A DNA stretch of 64,000 nucleotides from Microbacterium sp. SZ1 (GTDB lineage: Bacteria; Actinomycetota; Actinomycetes; Actinomycetales; Microbacteriaceae), in assembly GCF_002362255.1 (NCBI RefSeq), contig NZ_LPVV01000040.1:62001-126000 (forward strand), in the 5' to 3' direction. The notes under the pieces are model-generated. The model had not been told where the DNA came from. It worked only from the letters and a program-made list of their open reading frames with translations, and searched no databases. Made by a program: the position numbers and the translations under genes. Numbering within the stretch: position 1 is the stretch's first letter; the number at the start of each line of letters is the position of its first letter. Of the stretch, positions 16,262 through 23,797 are shown piece by piece.

Positions 16262-17004
16262 CCCCCGGCGCACTCATCGTCGACGGCGCTCTCTGGGTCG
16301 CGCTCCCAGTCGCTCTCCTCGCGGGACTCGTCTCCTTCGTCTCCCCATGCGTGCTGCCGCTCGTCCCGGGATATCTCGGGTATCTCGGCGGAACGGTGCC
16401 AACCGGGACCGGGGGCCGACGTCCGGCACGTGGCCGGTTGATGCTGGGGGTGACGTTGTTCATCGCAGGCTTCACCGTGGTCTTCGTCGTGGTGACCATC
16501 CTTGGAGGAACCTTCGGATTCGTTCTGCTGCGGTACGCGGACATCCTGACCCGCGTGTTCGGTGTGGTCATCATTGTGATGGGACTCGTCTTCATCGGAG
16601 CTTTCAGCATCGCTCAGCGATCCGTGCGCCCCCTCCTTAGCAACCGCGCTGGGCTCATCGGTGCGCCGCTTCTCGGGTTTGCCCTCGGAGTCGGGTGGAC
16701 GCCCTGCATCGGGCCGACACTCGCGGCCATCATCTCCATGTCATGGAATCTCGGGGATCCGGCGCGGGCAGGCTTGCTTGGTCTCGCTTACTCGCTGGGC
16801 CTGGGAATCCCCTTCCTGATCCTCGCCGCTGGATGGGGATGGGCCTCCTCCTCGGTGGCGTTCCTCCGACGCCATGTCCGCACTCTCAATCTCATCGGCG
16901 GCGCGATGCTCGTCGCCCTCGGAATCCTCATGGTTTCAGGGGCGTGGACCTCGCTCATGTCCCAACTCCAGCAGGTGATTATCAATGTCCCGCTCCCGCT
17001 CTGA
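16258..17004 (+). CDS. ccdA: Cytochrome c biogenesis thiol transporter CcdA
   Basis: A 248-residue protein with six membrane helices that carries reducing equivalents from cytoplasmic thioredoxin to outside thioredoxin-like proteins. The two conserved cysteines are in VSPCVLPL (helix 1) and GWTPCIGP (helix 4). It starts at GTG 16258 inside the tlpA-like stop, and its 3' end overlaps resB by 20 bases. The order tlpA-ccdA-resB-ccsB is the actinobacterial System II cytochrome c maturation operon. Confidence 0.94.
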   Translation: MTPGALIVDGALWVALPVALLAGLVSFVSPCVLPLVPGYLGYLGGTVPTGTGGRRPARGRLMLGVTLFIAGFTVVFVVVTILGGTFGFVLLRYADILTRVFGVVIIVMGLVFIGAFSIAQRSVRPLLSNRAGLIGAPLLGFALGVGWTPCIGPTLAAIISMSWNLGDPARAGLLGLAYSLGLGIPFLILAAGWGWASSSVAFLRRHVRTLNLIGGAMLVALGILMVSGAWTSLMSQLQQVIINVPLPL

Positions 17005-18685
17005 CTCCCGCACGACAAGCGACCCGCTCCGACCCAGCGACCACGCCGAAACCGACACTGCGGTAGAAGTGACCAACCCCTCGCTCAGCGTCACCGGGTG
17101 GCTGCGATGGGGGTGGACGCAGTTGACGAGCATGCGCACCGCGCTGCTTCTTCTGCTTCTATTGGCAATCGCGGCAATACCGGGCTCGCTGTTCCCGCAA
17201 CGCAGCGCGGACCCGAACGGTGTCGTGCAATGGCGGCGGAACAATCCCGAGATGTTTCCTCTGGCCGATGGCCTCGGACTGTTCGACGTCTACATCTCAC
17301 CGTGGTTCTCCGCCATCCACCTTCTGCTGTTCCTCTCGCTGATTGGCTGCGTCATCCCCCGCGCGAAGCACCACTACGTTGCGTTGCGCTCGCGTCCCCC
17401 GCGGACACCGTCGCGGCTGTCACGACTTCCCGCCCATCGCGAACTGGTGGTCGCCGCAGACGCGGAACGTGCCATTGTCTCTGCGTCGGACATGCTGCGC
17501 CGGTCTGGCTATCGCGTTGAGCGCTACGACCAGCGAGGCTCCTTCTCGGTGTCCGCTGAACGCGGCTACCTCCGAGAATCAGGGAACCTCGTCTTCCACG
17601 TTGCATTGGTGGGCGTGCTCGTCTCCGTTGCCGTCGGCGGATCTTTCGCCTTCACCGGTCAACGAGTCGTGGTTGAAGGGACAACCTTCGTCAACGCCCT
17701 CAGCGACTACTCCTCGTTCAACCCCGGACGCTTCGTCGACGGCACCGGTCTCGTGCCCTACTCACTCACGCTCGACGACTTCCGGGTGGCGTATCGGCTA
17801 CCTGGAACCCCGGGGGCAGGGCAGGCCGAGAACTTCGACGCGCAGATCACCGTTCGCCAGCCAGGGGAGGAGGACACCGCGACGAGCGTGCGGGTGAACC
17901 ACCCAATTACCGTTGCGAACGACCGCATCTACCTGCTCGGGAACGGGTACGCTCCAACGCTCACCGTGAGGAACGGCGACGGTGACATCGTCTTCAGCGA
18001 ATCGCAGCCGTTCCTTCCGCAAGACTCCAACATGACGTCGCTGGGTATCATCAAGATCCCGGATGGGTTGCCGAAACAGGTCGGACTTGTTGGTTTCTTC
18101 TACCCCACTCAGGGGACCCTCCCATCGGGAGCCTTCACATCGATCTATCCCGATGTCGTTGACCCAGTGCTGACATTCAATGTCTTCAGTGGCGACCTTG
18201 GCATCGACGACGGCACGCCGCGCTCGGTGTACACGCTGGACGTGAGCGGGCTCAACCAGGAGACCGGAGGTGACAGCGAGGTTGACTCGTTGGAGCTTCG
18301 CCCCGGAGACACCGTTGACCTTCCGAACGGGTGGGGGTCTGTGACGTGGGAGATCGCGGAAGAGCAACAACCGGTGAAGCGGTTCGCGTCATTGCAGATT
18401 CAACAGGACCCCAGCAGCGGGGGAGTGCTCCTCTTCTCCGTTATTGCGATGGTCGGGCTGTTCGCCGGACTGTTCGTGCCACGCCGACGCGTCTGGGTGA
18501 AAGCGCGTGTCGATGAAGGCCTGGTGCGTATCGAATACGCCGGCCTCGCCCGAGGGGACGACCCGACACTGCAACGGGCGATAGATGAACTCGCCCGCCG
18601 CCACTCCACATCCGTTGATGCACACGACACATCTGCAGCCGCCATCGACCATTCCCACGACCCCTCCGAAAGGAACCCGTCATGA
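16985..18685 (+). CDS. resB: System II cytochrome c biogenesis protein ResB
   Basis: A 566-residue membrane protein. Helices lie at about 52-72, 103-120, 200-222 and 478-498, with a large exported domain (about 225-475) between the last two. Typical ResB features are TALLLLLLLAIAAIPGSLFPQ and FVPRRRVWV after the final helix. With CcsB it forms the cytochrome c haem lyase that moves haem out and attaches it to apocytochrome. The N-terminal 40 residues are charged and variable. It overlaps ccsB by ATGA. Confidence 0.93.
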   Translation: MSRSRSDSRTTSDPLRPSDHAETDTAVEVTNPSLSVTGWLRWGWTQLTSMRTALLLLLLLAIAAIPGSLFPQRSADPNGVVQWRRNNPEMFPLADGLGLFDVYISPWFSAIHLLLFLSLIGCVIPRAKHHYVALRSRPPRTPSRLSRLPAHRELVVAADAERAIVSASDMLRRSGYRVERYDQRGSFSVSAERGYLRESGNLVFHVALVGVLVSVAVGGSFAFTGQRVVVEGTTFVNALSDYSSFNPGRFVDGTGLVPYSLTLDDFRVAYRLPGTPGAGQAENFDAQITVRQPGEEDTATSVRVNHPITVANDRIYLLGNGYAPTLTVRNGDGDIVFSESQPFLPQDSNMTSLGIIKIPDGLPKQVGLVGFFYPTQGTLPSGAFTSIYPDVVDPVLTFNVFSGDLGIDDGTPRSVYTLDVSGLNQETGGDSEVDSLELRPGDTVDLPNGWGSVTWEIAEEQQPVKRFASLQIQQDPSSGGVLLFSVIAMVGLFAGLFVPRRRVWVKARVDEGLVRIEYAGLARGDDPTLQRAIDELARRHSTSVDAHDTSAAAIDHSHDPSERNPS

Positions 18686-19674
18686 CCGACCTCAGCCTTG
18701 ACGGCATCTCTCTCCTCCTCGTCTGGACGGCGATTGCCACATACGTCCTCGCCTTCGCGGCCTACACCATCGATCTCGCGCAACGCAGCGCGGCCTCCAC
18801 CGTGCCGGCGAGGAGCGTGGTCGTGGCGGGACCGAATAGATCAGATCTGCAGGGATCGGAGCCTCATCAGAGCTCTGGTAGGACCGGGGGGCCACCACGC
18901 CGGATGTGGGCCAGGATCGGGACCTCGCTCACCGTCCTCGCGCTCCTGTTCCACCTCGGAGGAACCTTGGGCCGAGGTATCGCCGCCGAACGCGTCCCAT
19001 GGGCGAACATGTATGAGTTCGCGCTCACCGGCACGCTCCTCATCGTCGCCGTCTACCTCGTCGTGCTGCGATTGTACGACCTGCGGTTCCTGGGAGCGTT
19101 CCTGCTCGGTATGACCGTGCTACTCCTCGGCGGCGCCACACTCGGGTTCTATGTCGAGGTAGCGCCGTTGATGGATCCGTTGAAGAGCGTCTGGCTCGTC
19201 ATCCACGTCTTCGTCGCCTCGCTGGCCACTGCACTGTTCGCTCTTGCTTGCGGAGTGTCGGTCACTCAACTCATGCAGGGGCGACGTGAGCGACTACTCG
19301 CGGCCGACGCCGCGGGGAACGCCGCGCGGAAGGGGCCCCGGTTCCTCCGCACGATCCCGTCGGCTGAGACTCTGGAGACTCTCGCGTACCGGTTCACCAT
19401 CGTCGGCTTCATGTTCTGGAGTTTCACCCTCATCGCGGGGGCGATCTGGGCAAACGATTCGTGGGGCCGTTACTGGGGATTCGACGTCAAGGAAGTGTGG
19501 ACGTTCGTGATTTGGGTCCTCTACGCGGGGTACATCCATGCGCGGGCCACGCGGGGATGGCGCGGGGCGCGATCCGCCTGGCTGTCCATCGTTGGCTTCG
19601 CGGCGGTGCTGTTCAATTTCACCATCGTGAACATCTATTTCCCCGGTCTCCACTCATACTCAGGGCTCACCTGA
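18682..19674 (+). CDS. ccsB: System II cytochrome c haem lyase subunit CcsB/ResC
   Basis: A 330-residue polytopic protein of the haem-handling family. The WWD-type signature reads WGRYWGFDVKEVWTFVIW (about 266-283). Conserved histidines are visible near FHLGGTLGRG, VIHVF and at the end (LHSY). It works with ResB to ligate haem to c-type cytochromes on the outer face. It is the last gene of the operon, and a strong hairpin follows. Confidence 0.93.
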   Translation: MTDLSLDGISLLLVWTAIATYVLAFAAYTIDLAQRSAASTVPARSVVVAGPNRSDLQGSEPHQSSGRTGGPPRRMWARIGTSLTVLALLFHLGGTLGRGIAAERVPWANMYEFALTGTLLIVAVYLVVLRLYDLRFLGAFLLGMTVLLLGGATLGFYVEVAPLMDPLKSVWLVIHVFVASLATALFALACGVSVTQLMQGRRERLLAADAAGNAARKGPRFLRTIPSAETLETLAYRFTIVGFMFWSFTLIAGAIWANDSWGRYWGFDVKEVWTFVIWVLYAGYIHARATRGWRGARSAWLSIVGFAAVLFNFTIVNIYFPGLHSYSGLT

Positions 19675-19682
19675 CAGGCGGG

Positions 19683-19715
19683 GCCGCGGCGTCCGTCATA
19701 CGTAGACGCCGCGGT
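19683..19715. terminator. Bidirectional hairpin between ccsB and the convergent M23 gene
   Basis: GCCGCGGCGTC (19683-19693) pairs with GACGCCGCGGT (19705-19715), 11 pairs counting one G-U. It lies just after ccsB and overlaps the last codons of the minus-strand peptidase gene, a compact layout for convergent genes. No long T-run is seen on either side. Confidence 0.5.
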
Positions 19716-21060
19716 CCTCCATGAACCGCACAGGGTTCGTGTACCCGCCGTTGATGTACACCTCGAAGTGCAGGTGACAACCGAAAGAGCGACCTGTGTT
19801 CCCCGCGTACGCGATGACCTGTCCAGATTCCACCCACTGACCGCGACGTACAGCGATCCCGCCGGGCTTGATGTGCGCGTAACCGGAGCTGACACCTCCG
19901 CCGTGTTGGATGCGCACGTAGTTGCCGTAGTTCCCGTTGGCGCCGGCGTACTCGACCGTCCCGGAGTTGGCGGCGAAAATGGCCGCACCACATCCGTTCG
20001 CCAGGTCGGCGCCATAGTGATAGCTCGATGAGCAGCCCTGCGGTCCGCAGATGGGAGTGCGTGGTCCATAACTCGAGCTGCGCGCACCGCCATGCGGTCG
20101 CACCCATCCGCCTGTCCCGGCCTGACCGCCCCCTCCACTGTTTCCACCGCTGTTCGCGGCGGCCTCCGCAGCCTCTCGCTCCCGCCTGGCCTTCTCCTCC
20201 GCAGCGCGCACGGCGACACCGGCTTGGTAACCGGCCACCGTCTGCGCCGTCGTGTCTTGAAGCGCGGCGAGCTGCGCCTCCAGCGTCCCGAGATACGCAG
20301 TTTGCTCATCCAATGCCGCCTGGGCAGCGTCCGCAGCGTCCTGTGCGGCGCGCATCTTCTGCTCAGCGACCTGCTGAAGTCGGTCGCGTTCGTCGCGCGC
20401 GACAGCCGCCTGGTCTGAGAAGGACTGCGCAGTGTTCTTCGACGAGATCGCGTCGTCGTACACCGCGCGGTTGTACTGCATGAACTTGTCGAGGGTTCCC
20501 AATCGCGACAAGAGCTCGTCCGACTCTGCGGCCGAGCCCGCAAGGAAGAGCTGGAGGGTGGTGTCGTCGCCCCCGTTTCGGTAGAGCTGCGCTGCGAGCT
20601 GACCGGCTTTGCGAGATGCCTCCTCGGCAATTGCGGCTTGTTCATCCGCTTGGGCCTGCAGCTCGTCAGCGGTGGTAATCGCGTCGAAGAACTCCTGCTG
20701 CGCCGTGTAGTACTCGTCTGACGCGACCTGAGCGGCAGCTTGTGTGTCGGCGACGTTCCGGGTCAGTGACTGGATGAGCCCTTGGATACGTTGAACCTCA
20801 GCGCCTTTCGCGGCCTCGTTGCCTTTGGCGCGCTGCACGTCGTCCCAGGAGGGATACGTGGCGGCGTAAGCGGCCGACACCCCAGAGCCGATCCAGAAGG
20901 CGGCGAGAGCAACGACGCTCATCGCGCCGAGCCCGAAAACGCTACGACGGCCAATTGGCCGCTTCCAGAACTGTTCTCTCTCCGCTGCTGTCGGACCACA
21001 TCCGCAATCATCGGAAGCGGCCAAGGCAGCACGCTCAGCCTCGTCGCGGGCCGTGTTCAT
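19696..21060 (-). CDS. Coiled-coil M23 (LytM/EnvC-like) peptidase
   Basis: A 454-residue exported peptidase. The N-terminus is a cytoplasmic stretch with CGCG (Cys near 19-21), then a signal-anchor (about 42-66), a long coiled coil (about 75-300, Ala/Gln/Glu-rich) and a C-terminal M23 domain with HYGADLANG (H...D) and HLHFEVYING. Such coiled-coil peptidases activate or perform wall cleavage. I choose ATG 21060. An in-frame GTG at 21189 would add 43 residues and bring the start within 14 bases of the divergent ArsR gene. The N-terminal CGCG preceding the anchor is unusual. Confidence 0.85.
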   Translation of the reverse strand: MNTARDEAERAALAASDDCGCGPTAAEREQFWKRPIGRRSVFGLGAMSVVALAAFWIGSGVSAAYAATYPSWDDVQRAKGNEAAKGAEVQRIQGLIQSLTRNVADTQAAAQVASDEYYTAQQEFFDAITTADELQAQADEQAAIAEEASRKAGQLAAQLYRNGGDDTTLQLFLAGSAAESDELLSRLGTLDKFMQYNRAVYDDAISSKNTAQSFSDQAAVARDERDRLQQVAEQKMRAAQDAADAAQAALDEQTAYLGTLEAQLAALQDTTAQTVAGYQAGVAVRAAEEKARREREAAEAAANSGGNSGGGGQAGTGGWVRPHGGARSSSYGPRTPICGPQGCSSSYHYGADLANGCGAAIFAANSGTVEYAGANGNYGNYVRIQHGGGVSSGYAHIKPGGIAVRRGQWVESGQVIAYAGNTGRSFGCHLHFEVYINGGYTNPVRFMEDRGVYV

Positions 21061-21203
21061 GAAACGCTCGTATTCTCGAGGCCAGCTTCCGGGAAGCGTC
21101 GGTTGAACGCATCCTCGGCAACGGTCGGAATAAGGTGGCCCGGGCGCATGAGGTCGATGGTCACGACGCAAAAATACATCAGCCTTCACTGATATGTTGT
21201 CAC

Positions 21204-21569
21204 ATGGCCGAGTGTCGTCAACATAGACTCTTCACCGTGGGTAGCGGGACAGGGTCAGAGGCGGAGAGCATGCTGTCTCCAGTCGACTCCGTTCGATTGT
21301 CCGAGATCATTCAGGGCTTCGCTTCGCCCGTGCGTCTGCGAATTCTCAGCGCCGTTATGTACTCGCCACTCACGGTCGGTGAGCTGTGCGAAGCTGTTGG
21401 AGCTGGCCAGACCGCCGTCTCGAATCACCTCAAACTACTCCGTGAGCTCGGCCTGGTCGCTGGAACTCGCGACGGGCGCAACATCCGGTACGAGCTGTTT
21501 AGCAGCGATGTATTGCAGCTCCTTGCCGACATGATTTCTCACCTCACCCCGAACTCGACTGACGACTGA
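21204..21569 (+). CDS. ArsR-family winged-helix repressor
   Basis: A 121-residue regulator if started at ATG 21204. Core features are EIIQGFASPVRLRIL, the recognition helix GQTAVSNHLKLL and the wing DGRNIRYELF. Cys in GELCEAVG and Cys near the N-terminus are the only candidate thiol ligands in the body. ATG 21204 follows a -10 like TATGTT (21193-21198) by five bases, again suggesting a leaderless message. ATG 21270 with GCGGAG upstream is an alternative giving 99 residues. It is divergent from the M23 peptidase gene and may control it; the inducer is unknown. Confidence 0.8.
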   Translation: MAECRQHRLFTVGSGTGSEAESMLSPVDSVRLSEIIQGFASPVRLRILSAVMYSPLTVGELCEAVGAGQTAVSNHLKLLRELGLVAGTRDGRNIRYELFSSDVLQLLADMISHLTPNSTDD

Positions 21570-21645
21570 GTGCAAAGGACCATGGGCTGCTGAATCTGTC
21601 GACATGAGATCTGCGGCCGCTCCTCGCGCAGATTGTGACGCGGAC

Positions 21646-22637
21646 TCAGGCTCGCCCCCGATGAGCGGAGTGCTCCACTACGTCCACCCATGAGCGCGCG
21701 ACCTGTTCGACGACTGCCAATGTCGCCGCTGTCGCTCGCTGGTCGCGACCCGCGTCGTGGTCGCCGCCGACGAGGTCACGGAATCGCCTGAGAACCGGAC
21801 GCAAGTCACTGGGCGGAAGATCCACGATCCTCCGGACAGGTGGTCGACCGCTCGCAGCCAGCACGATCTCCCGAGGCTGGTCGATTTGGTCGATGAGCAC
21901 CCTGCCCCGCTCACCCTGTATCTCACTTGGTCGTCGCGACGCTGTGAACTTGGAGTAGGTGACCTCGGCGATGAATTCCGGGTAGGTCAATAGCGCCGTT
22001 CCCACTCCGTCAGCTCCGGTGGGTAGTGAGAGGGTCCGACCGATAGCGTCCGACGGCTCACCGAACAGTCGTATGAGGGCTGCGATGGGATAGACGCCGA
22101 GATCTCGCAACGCACCCCCACCGAGCTTGGGGTCGAAGATCGCGGGTTTCTCGCTGGCAAGCACCTTGTCGTACCGGGAGGACCGCTGGCACAGCGCGAA
22201 CGACACGTGGCGGACCGGCCCGATGACGCTGAGCCACTCCTCGATGAGGTCGAACCCCGGCTCGTAGACGGATCGCATTGCCTCCATCAGCACGAGGTCA
22301 TGGGCCGACGCCCACTGCGCAAGAGCCACGAAACTCGCGGAGCGGGATACGGCGGGCTTCTCAACAAGGACGTGCTTTCCGGCATCCAGTGCATCGCACA
22401 CCCACCGCTCGTGCGTGCTGTTCGGTGTGGCGATGTATACGGCGTCGAGACCGCTGTCATCCCACAACTCGCGGGGTGTGGAGACCGCCTTGGCGATGTT
22501 GTGCTCTCGGGCGAAGTCTTCAGCGCGCCCCTGGTCTCTCGAGAACGCGGTGCGGACTGAGACACCGCCGACCGTGGCTGCTGCGAGGGCGAGTTCGCCG
22601 GCGATCCGACTGGTGCCGACGTTCCGATGGTCAGCAT
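21646..22637 (-). pseudogene. Gfo/Idh/MocA-family oxidoreductase, frameshifted near its start
   Basis: The body (from about GTSRIAGELALAAATVGG) is a complete NAD(P)-dependent sugar/inositol dehydrogenase-type protein with YIATPNSTHERW, the EKPAV catalytic-lysine motif and GGGALRDLGVYP. A perfect start exists at ATG 22637, with GGAGA five bases upstream, reading MLTIG, but it is in another frame. One missing base at about 22621-22622 separates MLTIG from VGTSRIAG, the Rossmann loop. The total span, 992 bases, is one short of 331 codons. It is either a recent pseudogene or a sequencing error. It lies downstream of the PTS IIB gene on the same strand. Confidence 0.8.
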
Positions 22638-22701
22638 GAGTTCTCCGGGGCGGTGAGAGGAGCGCGCTTTGATGTCGGAGGCCGCTCCTCCCACCTCGCA
22701 T

Positions 22702-23004
22702 TCACTTCGCGACGGCCGCCATCACATCGTTGAGGACCTTTTCGGCGTTCATGGTGCCGAAGTCCGGGGGCGAGATCACGAGCACCGGCACGCCGTCTGG
22801 GGCCTTCTTCTGCACGTCATTGAGCGCGAATCGGATCTGTGGGCCGAGCAGGATGGCCGTGGCGGTGTCGATGTGGTCGTCGAGTTCGACGAGGGGAACG
22901 GCGAGCACCTCCGTGGCCATCCCGCGGGCGTTCGCCGACTGGGTCAGTTTCACCTGCATGATTCCGGTGCTCATACCTGCGTTGCACACGAGGAGCAGTT
23001 TCAT
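22702..23004 (-). CDS. PTS lactose/cellobiose-type EIIB component (orphan)
   Basis: A 100-residue phosphocarrier subunit. The P-loop LLVCNAGMSTGIM places the phosphorylated cysteine at Cys8. ILLGPQIRF is the typical strand of the IIB lactose/cellobiose fold. No EIIA or EIIC gene lies nearby, so it is a remnant of a sugar uptake operon or works with partners elsewhere. The frameshifted oxidoreductase follows 64 bases downstream. Confidence 0.85.
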   Translation of the reverse strand: MKLLLVCNAGMSTGIMQVKLTQSANARGMATEVLAVPLVELDDHIDTATAILLGPQIRFALNDVQKKAPDGVPVLVISPPDFGTMNAEKVLNDVMAAVAK

Positions 23005-23270
23005 CAGTCATGCAAGGGTGCGCGAACCGTCCGCCTCCAGCTCAGGGACAGCGAAGACCGTCGAGGAGCCGTCCTCGATGGCGCCTAGAGGCCGTGAGCT
23101 TCCGAGGCCGCGATGGTCTTCGGCCGACGAGGGGCAGGCGCAGCCCCGCAACTGAGTCAGAGCGCCGGACACTCACAATCGGCAACCCGCGGACGGCTTC
23201 CCGAGGGCCATGCACTCGACTGTTTCTACGGTCACGGGGGAGAAGCCCTCGGTGAGTGCCGGTGACCGAC
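23005..23270. other. Gene-poor stretch with a possible 3' remnant upstream of the PTS gene
   Basis: On the minus strand an open frame of about 25 residues (AIEDGSSTVFAVPELEADG..) ends at TGA 23010-23008, just before the IIB gene. It may be the tail of a lost operon gene. No intact gene is seen in the rest up to the SOS box. Confidence 0.35.
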
Positions 23271-23273
23271 ATG

Positions 23274-23285
23274 GAACATTTGTTC
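23274..23285 (+). promoter_or_regulatory. LexA (SOS) box
   Basis: GAAC-ATTT-GTTC (23274-23285) within TGGAACATTTGTTCGA matches the actinobacterial LexA box TCGAAC-N4-GTTCGA with one mismatch. It lies 38 bases before the start of the small broken gene at 23323, where a promoter would be. DNA damage control is inferred. Confidence 0.6.
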
Positions 23286-23322
23286 GAATCTTGCTAGCGT
23301 TACTCGAATAGAGGAGCCTGTC

Positions 23323-23638
23323 ATGGGATCGAGCAAGAGGTTGGCAGCTCATTACGACATGCGCGCAGCATCGTGCCATCCTTGACGCCTCCCGCGCCGG
23401 CCCGCTGCAGTCGCTGACCGACCGGGAGCTGGCGCTGCGTGAGCAACCGGTGATTATCTACCCTCATCCGTTCTCCGCAGTCCGGGCGTGGGTGCGGTTC
23501 GGACCGGAGGCGATCTGCGTCAACGCAAAGCTCGTGCGGTCGACCCCGCGCGCAGCGGGTATCGAGTTCCGGGCGGAAGAGCGAGTCTTTCGATGCTGGG
23601 TGTGGGGCAATGCCGTTCACACGGTGGAAGACGACTGA
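23323..23638 (+). pseudogene. Small SOS-controlled accessory gene, frameshifted in a GC repeat
   Basis: GAGGAG and ATG 23323 begin MGSSKRLAAHYDMRA, which runs into a stop. A second frame continues ILDASRAGPLQSLTDRELALREQ...VRFGPEAICVNAKL...CWVWGNAVHTVEDD to TGA 23638. The two join if the GC repeat at 23361-23366 regains two bases. The span, 316 bases, is two short of 106 codons, as that predicts. The type is a short hypothetical protein I associate with mobile elements and Y-family polymerase loci, from memory. The 159 bases after it begin with ATG 23639 (MTANKSTRSAIGG) in a frame that reads into the ATPase gene and looks like the truncated head of a lost neighbour. Confidence 0.6.
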
Positions 23639-23797
23639 TGACGGCCAACAAGTCGACTCGCTCTGCCATCGGCGGCTCAACGCACGACCGCGGTTCGCAG
23701 CGCCGAACGACATCCCGACGGATCCCGGACGTCACCGGCGATGGCGGTACTGTCAGGATCGGAATCACCACCGGCACAGAGACCCTAGGGAGCCGAA

